Source: Ferruginivarius sediminum (GTDB lineage: Bacteria; Pseudomonadota; Alphaproteobacteria; Kiloniellales; Rhodovibrionaceae). Taken from it: 64,000 nt of DNA. Below the pieces are notes generated by a model. That model worked only from the letters and a program-made list of their open reading frames with translations. It searched no databases and was not told the DNA's origin. Below are positions 26,256 through 34,142 of the stretch, piece after piece; positions within the stretch are counted from its first letter, which is position 1; every line of letters begins with the position of its first letter. The translations under genes were made by a program, and so were the position numbers. The stretch lies in the NCBI RefSeq assembly GCF_003344765.1, contig NZ_QPMH01000019.1:1-64000 (forward strand), in the 5' to 3' direction.

Positions 26256-27453
26256 GCCGGATGCCGGATTGGAGATGGACGCCGGACATTCGATGACCCC
26301 CGGCGGCGATGTCAAGCCGCCGGCCGTATATATCCTCCCGGCGCCCGATGCCCCGCGCGTCTGGGGCTTGAGCCCGGCTGAACGGCTGCGCCGTGCGCTG
26401 GCCAAACTGCCCGTGGATCGGGTGCTCTCCCAGGGCGATCCCTGGCCTGAGACAGGCACAGTCGTTCTGCTGCGTGGCGACGTGGTCTACGATGACTCGG
26501 TCCTGGACGGTGTGATCGCGCGGCCCGGAATCGCGATGGCGCGCACGGCGGCAAGCGGCGAGGAACCGCTGGGCGCGCATGTCGACGCCGCCTCGGCCCC
26601 GGCGGCGGCCGATTGGCTCGGCGGCAAGGGTGAAGTTCCGCAGGGTGTCTCCAGGGTTTCCCCCGAGACCGTCGGCCAGGCCTTTCGCGGGCGTCTGCGC
26701 AAGCGGGAGACGCCGTACTGCCTGCCTGTGGCGGGCGACGTACGGATGGTCGAGCGGCGTATGTACATGGGCGCGTACAAGGGCGTGACCGACGCGATAA
26801 CCAAGTACGTCTGGCCGGTCCCGGCCATGTGGGCGACGCGGTTGTGCGTCAGGCTGGGCTTGCGGCCGAATGCCGTGACCTCGGTGGGCGCGGTGCTCAT
26901 GCTGCTGGCGCTGTGGCTGTTCTGGCGCGGGGACTATGGTTGGGGCCTGCTGGCGGCGTGGATCATGACCTTCCTCGATACCGTGGACGGCAAGCTGGCG
27001 CGGGTCACGATGACGTCTTCGCCGTTGGGAAACGTCTTCGACCACGGCATCGACCTTGTCCACCCACCGTTCTGGTATCTGGCCTGGGGCATCGGCCTGT
27101 CGCAGGTCGGCCTCGGCTTGCCGGCCGGTTCGCTGACCCCGCTGATGGTCGTGATCTTCGGTGGCTATATCCTGGGGCGGCTGTGCGAAGGATACTTCAG
27201 CCGGCGTTTCGGCCTTGAGGTGCATATCTGGCGGCGGTTCGATTCCGTGTTCCGCCTGATCACAGCGCGGCGCAACCCGAACATGGTCATGCTGACGCTG
27301 GCATGGCTGCTTGGCCGGCCCGATCTGGGCCTGATTGCCGTGGCGGCCTGGACCGTATTGTCCGACGGCGTTCACCTCGTGCAGATCCTACAGGCCGAAA
27401 TAGCGAAAGCGCGGGGCGTGCGAATTGCCTCGTGGCTGCGGTCGGCCACGTGA
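26254..27453 (+). CDS. CDP-alcohol phosphatidyltransferase with degenerate N-terminal nucleotidyltransferase-like domain
   Basis: A 399-residue membrane enzyme. The full CDP-alcohol transferase signature is present: D242, D245, G246, A249, R250, G259, D263 and D267, surrounded by TM helices (about 205-225, 230-242, 280-300, 340-375). The first 170 residues resemble a nucleotidyltransferase (TVVLLRGDVVYDDSVL) but lack its glycine-rich NTP loop, so they are probably inactive; the layout recalls bifunctional inositol-phosphate cytidylyltransferase/DIPP synthases. It would join a CDP-activated molecule to an alcohol. ATG 26254 has GAAGGTG upstream; 26236 and 26293 are alternatives. GTGA overlap with the next gene. 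Confidence 0.88.
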   Translation: MPDAGLEMDAGHSMTPGGDVKPPAVYILPAPDAPRVWGLSPAERLRRALAKLPVDRVLSQGDPWPETGTVVLLRGDVVYDDSVLDGVIARPGIAMARTAASGEEPLGAHVDAASAPAAADWLGGKGEVPQGVSRVSPETVGQAFRGRLRKRETPYCLPVAGDVRMVERRMYMGAYKGVTDAITKYVWPVPAMWATRLCVRLGLRPNAVTSVGAVLMLLALWLFWRGDYGWGLLAAWIMTFLDTVDGKLARVTMTSSPLGNVFDHGIDLVHPPFWYLAWGIGLSQVGLGLPAGSLTPLMVVIFGGYILGRLCEGYFSRRFGLEVHIWRRFDSVFRLITARRNPNMVMLTLAWLLGRPDLGLIAVAAWTVLSDGVHLVQILQAEIAKARGVRIASWLRSAT

Positions 27454-28397
27454 CGCGTCTGGCGGTTCTCAGCAATCGCCGCAGCGGTGGTAGCCACGAC
27501 CACCTGGAGCAGGTGGGCGCGGTCGCGGATGCCCACGGTCTATTGCATGTCGCAACCGGCGAGCTGGACGAACTGGAAGGCGCGCTAAAGTCTTTCGCCG
27601 CCCGGGGTGTCGAGATCCTGGCGATAAACGGCGGGGATGGGACGCTCGACGCGGCGCTGACCGCTATGCGCAATCGCCATATCTTCGAGCGGGAGCCGGC
27701 CATCGCCCTGCTGCGCGGCGGCACCACGAACATGGTGCACGACGATGTCGGCCTGTCCGGAAAGCCGGCCAATGCGCTTTCAAGGTTGATTTCCGCCTGC
27801 CAGGAGGCCGTGCCCGACCGGCTCATCCGAAGCCGACGGGCCATTGCGGTGCGTCGCGGCGATGCTGGCGAGGCGACCTACGGATTCTTTTTCGGTACGG
27901 CGGCGGTTCCCCGCGCCATCCGGATGACCCGGCAGCGCCTGCATACGCGCGGGCTGGCTGGGCCTGTGGGCGATAGCCTGTCGCTGATCTGGACGATGCT
28001 GCGGCTGGCGACGGGGCATATCGCGAACGATCCCGTACTGCATCCGGAGCCCTTGTCGTGGTCTCTTGACGGCGGCGCCTGGCACGAGGCCGAGACCGTG
28101 CTGATGGTGGCGACGACGCTGGACCGGCTGCTTCTCGGCCTGCGACCCGTGTCGCCGGACGGTGGGTTCGGCGTGGCGGGGCTGACATGGCCCTACCGCC
28201 GCCTGTGGCTGCGGCTGCCCGCCTTCGTGCGCGGGCGCGGCGCGGATCGCGGCGGCGGCCTGTGGCGGGCGCGCGGCGAGCGGCTGGCGGTGTGCTGCGG
28301 GGCGGGCTATACGCTGGACGGCGAGTTGTTCGAGGCACCGAAGGGCACGCCGATCATGCTGGATGCGGCGCCCCCGGTGCGCTTCGTACTGGCTTGA
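27450..28397 (+). CDS. DAG-kinase-family lipid kinase, probable ceramide kinase
   Basis: A 315-residue protein of the diacylglycerol kinase catalytic superfamily (LCB5/YegS). The ATP-binding signature NGGDGTLDAAL (GGDGT at 61-65) and the second block ALLRGGTTNMVHDDVGL are intact, and the C-terminal beta domain is visible (SWSLDGGAWHEAET ... TLDGELFEAPKGTPI). A kinase of this family beside spt in Caulobacter (CpgB) phosphorylates ceramide, so ceramide 1-phosphate is the predicted product here. The GTG start overlaps the previous stop. It is transcribed with the CDP-alcohol transferase and the Tam41-like gene. Confidence 0.82.
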   Translation: MTRLAVLSNRRSGGSHDHLEQVGAVADAHGLLHVATGELDELEGALKSFAARGVEILAINGGDGTLDAALTAMRNRHIFEREPAIALLRGGTTNMVHDDVGLSGKPANALSRLISACQEAVPDRLIRSRRAIAVRRGDAGEATYGFFFGTAAVPRAIRMTRQRLHTRGLAGPVGDSLSLIWTMLRLATGHIANDPVLHPEPLSWSLDGGAWHEAETVLMVATTLDRLLLGLRPVSPDGGFGVAGLTWPYRRLWLRLPAFVRGRGADRGGGLWRARGERLAVCCGAGYTLDGELFEAPKGTPIMLDAAPPVRFVLA

Positions 28398-28416
28398 GGA
28401 CGGCTGGAACCGGCAC

Positions 28417-29364
28417 ATGGCAGGCGAACGGGAAGCCCTGACCGAGTTGATCACAGCCGAGGTGGCGCGGCCCGTCGACGGCGATGCGGCCGCGCTGGTC
28501 GAGGTGATACGCGCGCGGGGCGGCGGGATTGCGGCCGTGCTGCTGTACGGCTCCGGCCTCTGGCAAGGTGCCTCGACCGACCGGGTCTGGGATTTTTACG
28601 TGCTGGTGGACGATTACCAGGATTTCGACGCACGGCGGCTGCCGGCGTGGCTTGCGCGCGTCTTGCCGCCGAACGTCTATTACATCGAGGCGCGCCGGGG
28701 CGAGCGGGTGCTGCGCTCCAAATGCGCCGTGATGCGCCTCGACCAGTTTGCGCGTGCCGCAGCCGGGCACGCCGCCACGCCCCAGATCTGGGCGCGTTTC
28801 GCACAGCCGTGCCGGCTGGTGCATGCCCGCGACGAGAGAGCGCGGGAGACCGTGGTCGCGGCTCTGGCCGACGCCGTCGTCACGTTCCACCGGCGGAGTC
28901 TTCCGCTTGTCGGTGAGGGAGAGGCGGGCTTCCGCGAGGTCTGGCGGGCGGGGCTGGCGGAAACCTATGCCCAGGAACTGCGCAGCGAGCGCGCCGGCCG
29001 GCCGGACGCGGTTATCGATGCTGCGCCGGACGCGTTCGCGGCACGGACGCGGCTTGCCGTGCCGCTGACCGGTTTCCCGGCCCAAGTCGAAGCTGACGAC
29101 CGGATAAGGATGGCAATGCCGGCGCCGCAAAAGCATCTGGCGCGCGCCATGCGGCCGTGGCGGCGGCTGCGCGGCAAGGTTGTCGTGTTGCTGCGGTTGA
29201 TGAAGGCGGCCTTCACCTTCGAGGGCGGCGTTGACTACGTCCTGTGGAAGATCGAGCGGCACAGCGGGGTCCGCGTCGAGCCGAACGATTTCCAGCGGCG
29301 GCATCCGCTGATCGGCGGATGGCCACTGTTGTGGGAGCTGTATCGCCGGGGCGGCTTCCGCTGA
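28417..29364 (+). CDS. Tam41-like (phosphatidate cytidylyltransferase-like) nucleotidyltransferase
   Basis: A 315-residue protein with a Pol-beta-type nucleotidyltransferase core: LLYGSGLWQ (YGSG at 44-47) followed by WDFYVLVDDYQDF (D59, D65, D66), then NVYYIE and SKCAVMRL. This order of YGSG, DF-x4-VDD, a Tyr-rich strand and a Lys-containing strand resembles the mitochondrial CDP-DAG synthase Tam41. If it acts on the product of the adjacent kinase it would form CDP-ceramide. Similarity was judged by eye, so the Tam41 link is tentative while the nucleotidyltransferase fold is more secure. Nineteen bases after the kinase stop; ends 7 bases from the convergent spt stop. Confidence 0.65.
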   Translation: MAGEREALTELITAEVARPVDGDAAALVEVIRARGGGIAAVLLYGSGLWQGASTDRVWDFYVLVDDYQDFDARRLPAWLARVLPPNVYYIEARRGERVLRSKCAVMRLDQFARAAAGHAATPQIWARFAQPCRLVHARDERARETVVAALADAVVTFHRRSLPLVGEGEAGFREVWRAGLAETYAQELRSERAGRPDAVIDAAPDAFAARTRLAVPLTGFPAQVEADDRIRMAMPAPQKHLARAMRPWRRLRGKVVVLLRLMKAAFTFEGGVDYVLWKIERHSGVRVEPNDFQRRHPLIGGWPLLWELYRRGGFR

Positions 29365-29371
29365 GCGGAGT

Positions 29372-30589
29372 CTATTCGGCCGCGCGGACCTTGGCCCCCT
29401 GATCCGCCAGCACGGCGCGTGCCGCCTCGAAGCCGTCCAGGACAGTCTGAAGTTGTTCGCGCGTATGCGCCGCGCAGACCGAGCAGCGCAGCAGGCACGT
29501 CCCCTGCGGGGTCGCGGGCGGCAGGGCCAGGTTCACGTAGACGCCGTGCTGCATCAGCGTGTGCCACACGACAAGCCCGACCTCGGCATCCGGCATCTTG
29601 ACGCCGATCACTGGCGTCTTGTCCGGGCCGACGGTATAGCCAAGGTCCTTGAGGCCGTCATAAACGATGTCGGTGTTGCGCCACAGGCGCTCGCGCAGGC
29701 TGGCGTCGGTGCGGATACGTTCCAGCGTGGCGCTTGCCGAGGCCACGATCGACGGCGGCAGCGAGGCCGTGAAGAGGTACGCCCGCGCTGCCAGCCGCAC
29801 GGCCTCCAGCTCCGGGTGGTTGGATACGCAGAAACCGCCGATGGTGCCGACGCTTTTCGAGAAAGTGCCGATCAGGAAATCGATCTGGTCCTCGACACCG
29901 ACCTCCGCCGCCAGGCCGCGCCCGCCTTCGCCAAGCACGCCCAGCGAGTGCGCCTCGTCCAGCAGGATGTAGGCGTCGTGCGCTTTCGCCGCGGCCACCA
30001 GATCGGCCAGCGGTGCGCGGTCGCCCAGCATCGAATAGATGCCTTCCAGCACGACGAGCTTGTTCGAGCCCGCGGGCAGCCGCCGCAGGCGCCGCTCCAG
30101 GTCCGCAGCGTCGTTGTGCTTGAAGCGCAGGACCGTGGCGTCGCCAAGCTTGCAGCCGTCATAGATGCTGGCGTGGCTGTCGGAGTCGATGAGGATGGTG
30201 TCGTCCTTGCCGGCAATGGCCGACAGGAAGCCGACGTTGGCCTGATAGCCGGTGGTGAACAGGATGGCGTGCCGGCGCCCGAAGAACCCGGCAAGCTGGC
30301 GTTCCAGATCCTGGTGGCTGGCATAGCTGCCGTTGGCGACGCGCGAACCCGTCGTGCCGGTGCCGGAGGTGCGCAAGGCGGCGCAGGCAGCCTCGATGGC
30401 ATCCGGATCGAACGTCAGGCCAAGGTAGTTGTTGGAGCCCAACAGAACGCAGCGCCGTCCGCCCACCTCGGCCTCGGTCGGCGAAAGAATGCGCTCGACC
30501 CGCACGCCCAGGGGGTCACCGCCTGCCGCCTCGACCATCTGTGCATGGGCTTGGCGGATGTACTGGAACTTGTCGAACAGGTCCGCCAT
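29372..30589 (-). CDS. spt: Serine palmitoyltransferase (alpha-oxoamine synthase family)
   Basis: A soluble PLP enzyme of 405 residues that condenses serine with an acyl thioester to 3-ketosphinganine, the first step of sphingolipid synthesis. Visible features are LLGSNNYLGLTFDP, SHQDLERQLAGFFG, the PLP-stacking His139 in DSDSHAS, DEAHSLGVLG (D211, H214), and the Schiff-base Lys245 in GTFSKSVGTIGG. Other alpha-oxoamine synthases (KBL, BioF, HemA) share the fold; the dedicated ACP, reductase and acyl-ACP ligase next door identify it as Spt. Eight bases separate it from the upstream acyl carrier protein gene, so it is the last gene of a four-gene operon. Confidence 0.92.
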   Translation of the reverse strand: MADLFDKFQYIRQAHAQMVEAAGGDPLGVRVERILSPTEAEVGGRRCVLLGSNNYLGLTFDPDAIEAACAALRTSGTGTTGSRVANGSYASHQDLERQLAGFFGRRHAILFTTGYQANVGFLSAIAGKDDTILIDSDSHASIYDGCKLGDATVLRFKHNDAADLERRLRRLPAGSNKLVVLEGIYSMLGDRAPLADLVAAAKAHDAYILLDEAHSLGVLGEGGRGLAAEVGVEDQIDFLIGTFSKSVGTIGGFCVSNHPELEAVRLAARAYLFTASLPPSIVASASATLERIRTDASLRERLWRNTDIVYDGLKDLGYTVGPDKTPVIGVKMPDAEVGLVVWHTLMQHGVYVNLALPPATPQGTCLLRCSVCAAHTREQLQTVLDGFEAARAVLADQGAKVRAAE

Positions 30590-30597
30590 GGGCGCGC

Positions 30598-30873
30598 CTA
30601 GCTCTTCACGGCCATCTGCTGAACCAGCCGGGCGAGCTGGCCGACGGTGCGGATCTCGCCCAGCTCATTCAGCGGAACGGAGATGTCGTAGTGCTCCTCC
30701 AGCGCGAAGAGCAAGTCCATGACAGCCACGGAGTCGACATTGAGGTCGGTGGTGATATCGGTGCTTTCGCTCAATTCGATATCGCTCGCGCTGACCTTGT
30801 TCAGCTCCTCGCAAACCGTATCGAGGATATCCTGGTATGTCGGAACCGTGCGCAGTTCCTCGGCCTCTGCCAT
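30598..30873 (-). CDS. acpR: Specialised acyl carrier protein for sphingolipid synthesis
   Basis: A 91-residue acyl carrier protein with the phosphopantetheine site NVDSVAVMDL (Ser48), preceded by an acidic helix and followed by LLFALEEHYDISVPL. It differs from the housekeeping AcpP motif (DSLD) and is flanked by spt and a reductase, as is AcpR in Caulobacter, where it presents the acyl chain to Spt. An alternative role as a general secondary ACP is less likely given the operon. Confidence 0.9.
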   Translation of the reverse strand: MAEAEELRTVPTYQDILDTVCEELNKVSASDIELSESTDITTDLNVDSVAVMDLLFALEEHYDISVPLNELGEIRTVGQLARLVQQMAVKS

Positions 30874-30904
30874 GGGTCGCCCCCTCGTCCTGCTGCCCGG
30901 GGGG

Positions 30905-31831
30905 TTACAGCCAGCCCCGGGCTCGATACCACGTCACCGTCTCGCGCAAGCCTTCGCCCAGCGGAATCTGCGGCCGCCATCCGGTCAGCCGCCGAAAGCG
31001 GTCGTCGCGGCAGACCCAATCGCTGTGGCGTAACTCCCGAACCTTATCGGGCGTGAGGAACGGGACGCCCCCGCCGATCCTGCCCCACAGCCGTGAAACG
31101 TGCCCCACAAAGCGCAATAACGCTGGAGAAGGAGATATGTAGCGTGGCTCCACTGTCAACTCGCGCGCGGCCGCGTCGATTAAGGCGCGCCACGTGTAGC
31201 CGCGATTCTCGCTGTCCGCAAGCTCATAGACGCTTCCACTCGCGCCGGAAGCGGCCAGCCACGACAACACCGCCTCCACCAGATCGTCCACGTGGATCAG
31301 CGAAACCCTCGCCGCCTCGCCGGCCGGCAGCAGGCCGATGCCACGCTTCAGAAGCTGGAAGAAAATCAGCACCTGCCGGTCGCCCGGCCCGTAGATTGCC
31401 GGCGGGCGCAGCGCATCCCAGGCAAGGTCCGGCTGCTCCGCTACGGCGGCTTCCGCCGCCCGTTTGCTCGCGGCATAGGCAGAGATATCCGGCTGGCGCG
31501 CGGCCAGGCTGGAGATCAGCAGGAAGCGGCTGACACCGGCCGCCGCCGCCGCTTCGGCCAGCCGGCGCGTGCCCTCGGTATTGACTCGATGAAAGTCGGC
31601 TTCGCGGCGCGCCGCCACCAGGCCGCCGACATGAACGACGGCGTCCGCACCATTCGTAAGGCGGTGTAGCGCCCTCGCATCGTCCAGGCCGCCATCGACG
31701 ATCTCGACGTCATCGGCGAAGGCAACCGAGCCGCGGTGGCGCAGCACGCGCACATCCCGGCCCGCGTCCAGAAGGCGGCCGACAAGGCGTGCGCCCACGA
31801 AACCCGATGCACCGGTGACGGCGACTAGCAT
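30905..31831 (-). CDS. cerR: NAD-dependent epimerase/dehydratase-type reductase, probable CerR
   Basis: A 308-residue extended short-chain dehydrogenase. The Rossmann motif TGASGFVG lies at residues 6-13 and the catalytic set is Ser107/108, Tyr119 and Lys123 (SAYAASK). In Caulobacter the equivalent gene between acpR and the acyl-ACP ligase gene is needed for ceramide synthesis and reduces the keto group of the sphingoid or ceramide intermediate. ATG 31831 is 7 bases after the ligase stop. The exact keto substrate cannot be seen. Confidence 0.85.
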   Translation of the reverse strand: MLVAVTGASGFVGARLVGRLLDAGRDVRVLRHRGSVAFADDVEIVDGGLDDARALHRLTNGADAVVHVGGLVAARREADFHRVNTEGTRRLAEAAAAAGVSRFLLISSLAARQPDISAYAASKRAAEAAVAEQPDLAWDALRPPAIYGPGDRQVLIFFQLLKRGIGLLPAGEAARVSLIHVDDLVEAVLSWLAASGASGSVYELADSENRGYTWRALIDAAARELTVEPRYISPSPALLRFVGHVSRLWGRIGGGVPFLTPDKVRELRHSDWVCRDDRFRRLTGWRPQIPLGEGLRETVTWYRARGWL

Positions 31832-31838
31832 GGCGGCC

Positions 31839-33698
31839 TCAGTACGATGCCTTGACGTCCTGCTCCCGGCTTTCCGCCCCGTTCGCGACGACACCCCGCC
31901 CGGCGTCCTCTTCCTCGAACGCGCCGGCAAGATAGGCCTGCTTGGCCTTCGCCCGGCTGAGCTTGCCGGATGTCGTGAAGGGCAGGCTGCGCGGCGGTAT
32001 GAGGATAACGCGGCAGTCGATGCCGGCGTTGCGAAAGATGGCGGAATGCACCTCGCTGCGCAGGCGTTCACGGGTTTCCGCGCCCTGGCTACGACACTGC
32101 ACCAGGATGACCGGAACCTCCTTGCCGTCGGGACCCTCGACCGAAAAGGCAGCGGTATCCCGGCTGCGCAGCTCGTCGACCTTCTGTTCGGCGTGCCATT
32201 CCAGGTCTTGCGGCCAGATGTTGCGGCCGTTGACGATGACCAGATCCTTGCGCCGGCCCGTAATAACGAGCGTGCCCCTGGTCAGATAGCCCATGTCGCC
32301 CGTGTCCAGCCACTCGCCATCCGCCATCGCGCTCTTGGTTGCCTCGGGCGCGCGGTAGTAGCCGGACATCAGGCTGGGCCCCTTGATGCAGATGCGGCCG
32401 ACATGGCGTTCCGGCAGCGCATTGCCGTCGTCGTCGCGCACCTCGACCTCGTGGCCCGGCAAGGGTTGGCCGCAGGTGGCGAAGGCGCGGATCTCCCGCG
32501 CGTGGCGATGATGGCCGTTCGCGCCGCCATTGCCGTTTGAATGGCCGTTTCCGCTCGAATGGCCATTGCCGGTGTGTCCGTTGCCGTTGCGCACGCCGTT
32601 GGCCGGCTCGGCCACGCCCGTCGCGACAAGGGTTTCCTTGTCGACGCGGTCCACGGTCACACCGAGCCCGAGAGGGGCAAAGCTGAAGGCAAGCGTCGAT
32701 TCGGCAAGGCCGTAACTGGGTACCAGCGCGCCCGGCTTGAAGCCGTACGGCGCGAAGGTGGTGGCGAAGTCGGCCAGGGTCTCGGCGCGCACCATTTCGC
32801 CGCCGATGCCGGCGACGCGCCAGCAGGACAGGTCCAGATCGACTTCCTTGGCACTGGCCGCGCGCCGCGCACAAAGCTCGTAGCCGAACGTCGGGCTGAA
32901 CGACAGGGAGCAGCGGTTGTCGGAAATGATCTGCAGCCACTGTAAAGGCCGCCGGGCGAAACCGTCGGTCTGGATATAGTCGATTGTCACCTGGGCGGTG
33001 ATTGGAATGATCATGAAGCCGATCAGGCCCATGTCGTGGTAGAAGGGCAGCCAGGATGCCGCGCGGTCGCCAGGGCGAATCTCAAGCCCGTGACGGGCGA
33101 CGCTTGCCGCGTTGGCCATCAGCGCCTTCTGATCGATCAGAATGCCCAGCGGATGGCGCGTGCTGCCTGAGGAATACTGCACGTGACTCTCTTCGTCGGG
33201 CCCCAACGGCTGCAAGGCCTGCGCCGCCGGCGGCATCCCGGCCAACTCCGGCGTGCTGGCGATCAGCGTCATCTCCAGCCCGTCCGCCGCGCGTCGCAAC
33301 TGGTTCAAGAGAGCCTCCGGTCCCAGGGCGACGCGGGCGCCGGAGGTTTTCATTACGCGCGAAAGCTGTTCCTCGTATCCTTGACGGCCGCCAAGGCTGG
33401 TCGGGACCGGCAGGGGAACCGCGAGCAGGCCGGCATACTGACACGCAAAGAAGCTAATGACGAAATCGGGGTGCATGTCGGCGACGATGGCCACGCGGTC
33501 GCCTCGCGAGAGCCCCAGGCCCAGGAGCCGGCGCGCCAGTTCGCGTGCGCGCTCGCGCAGCTTCGCGTATGGAACGACATGTTCCAGCCGGCCCCGCGAA
33601 GTGTAGAAGTTAATGCCGGTCTCGCCCTTGGTGGCATAGTCCAATGCCTCGGTGAGACTATTGAACTCGGCCGCGCGGAACGGCAGGTCCGTGTTCAT
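31839..33698 (-). CDS. aasR: Fatty acyl-AMP ligase / acyl-ACP synthetase
   Basis: A 619-residue adenylating enzyme of the FAAL type. The P-loop-like block VQYSSGSTRHPLG (about 173-185), SYGLAESTLAFSF (328-340), the TGDMGYL and GRRKDLVIVNGRNIWPQDLE hinge and the C-terminal SGKLSRAKAK are all present. It should load a fatty acid onto the adjacent AcpR, feeding Spt. An unusual Gly/Asn/His-rich insert occupies residues 368-399. The start at 33698 matches the family N-terminus but has no clear ribosome-binding site; in-frame ATGs at 33776 and 33848 are alternatives. It is the first gene of the aasR-cerR-acpR-spt operon. Confidence 0.9.
   Translation of the reverse strand: MNTDLPFRAAEFNSLTEALDYATKGETGINFYTSRGRLEHVVPYAKLRERARELARRLLGLGLSRGDRVAIVADMHPDFVISFFACQYAGLLAVPLPVPTSLGGRQGYEEQLSRVMKTSGARVALGPEALLNQLRRAADGLEMTLIASTPELAGMPPAAQALQPLGPDEESHVQYSSGSTRHPLGILIDQKALMANAASVARHGLEIRPGDRAASWLPFYHDMGLIGFMIIPITAQVTIDYIQTDGFARRPLQWLQIISDNRCSLSFSPTFGYELCARRAASAKEVDLDLSCWRVAGIGGEMVRAETLADFATTFAPYGFKPGALVPSYGLAESTLAFSFAPLGLGVTVDRVDKETLVATGVAEPANGVRNGNGHTGNGHSSGNGHSNGNGGANGHHRHAREIRAFATCGQPLPGHEVEVRDDDGNALPERHVGRICIKGPSLMSGYYRAPEATKSAMADGEWLDTGDMGYLTRGTLVITGRRKDLVIVNGRNIWPQDLEWHAEQKVDELRSRDTAAFSVEGPDGKEVPVILVQCRSQGAETRERLRSEVHSAIFRNAGIDCRVILIPPRSLPFTTSGKLSRAKAKQAYLAGAFEEEDAGRGVVANGAESREQDVKASY
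32499..32597 (-). repeat. Low-complexity GNGH-repeat insert in aasR
   Basis: This encodes a run of Gly-Asn-Gly-His units with Ser, Ala and terminal His residues (NGNGHTGNGHSSGNGHSNGN and following), about 33 residues. It lies between the AMP-binding core and the beta-strand region and keeps the reading frame. It is probably a flexible surface loop and might bind metal through its seven His residues. It arose by in-frame repeat expansion and is not a CRISPR. Confidence 0.85.
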
Positions 33699-33945
33699 TG
33701 AAGGTGTCGGCTCATCGGAACCGGAGCGACGCGCCCCATCGCTTCCAGTCCGGACCTCCCGTGTCGCGCCTATCATGGATTGCCGTCGATTGCTCCGCCT
33801 ATTGGTCTCTAGCGGGAACGGCGCCGTTGCGGCGAACCGCTCCTTCACCGGATCGAGACAGCATCGCCACCCTCACTACGGAGTCCTCACGCGCGCCCGC
33901 GTTAGCCGCCCATTCGAGTAACAGAGTTTCGCAAAACCTTAAAGC

Positions 33946-33959
33946 CCCTGACGTCAGGG
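33946..33959. promoter_or_regulatory. Perfect 14-bp palindrome upstream of the sphingolipid operon
   Basis: CCCTGACGTCAGGG is fully self-complementary. It lies about 250 bases upstream of the aasR start in a gene-free region. It could be an operator; the binding protein is unknown. Confidence 0.4.
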
Positions 33960-34037
33960 TGACTTGTTTGCTTGATGTCATATCGGTCCGAGCCGACCCG
34001 CGATAATGCCCTGCCTCTATTTAATGGACGAGGGCCG

Positions 34038-34059
34038 CGATTGCTACCTCCAGCAATCG
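34038..34059 (+). ncRNA. Hairpin with an ACCTCC (anti-Shine-Dalgarno) loop
   Basis: CGATTGCT (34038-34045) pairs with AGCAATCG (34052-34059), exposing ACCTCC in a 6-base loop. A CCUCC loop on a stable stem is the hallmark of several alphaproteobacterial small RNAs that pair with ribosome-binding sites. No defined promoter or terminator was found, so it may be chance or an untranslated-region structure. Read on the minus strand the loop is GGAGGT. Confidence 0.3.
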
Positions 34060-34142
34060 TGATGATGACGTGGGCGAGACTCGCCGCGGACATGCGCGGG
34101 GGGATGGCGCCGTTGACGGGGAAGAACGGGCCGAAAGAGCCG

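Larger units (their letters stand above)
33699..34142. other. Intergenic region between the aasR operon and pabC
   Basis: These 444 bases separate the start of aasR (minus) from the stop of pabC (minus), so they should hold the promoter of the sphingolipid operon. They contain a 14-bp perfect palindrome (33946-33959) and an 8-bp-stem hairpin (34038-34059). No protein gene is convincing. Confidence 0.5.

Noticed and set aside
32499..32605. Short direct repeats that might look like a CRISPR
   Set aside because: They are in-frame GNGH codon repeats inside aasR with no spacers of constant length.
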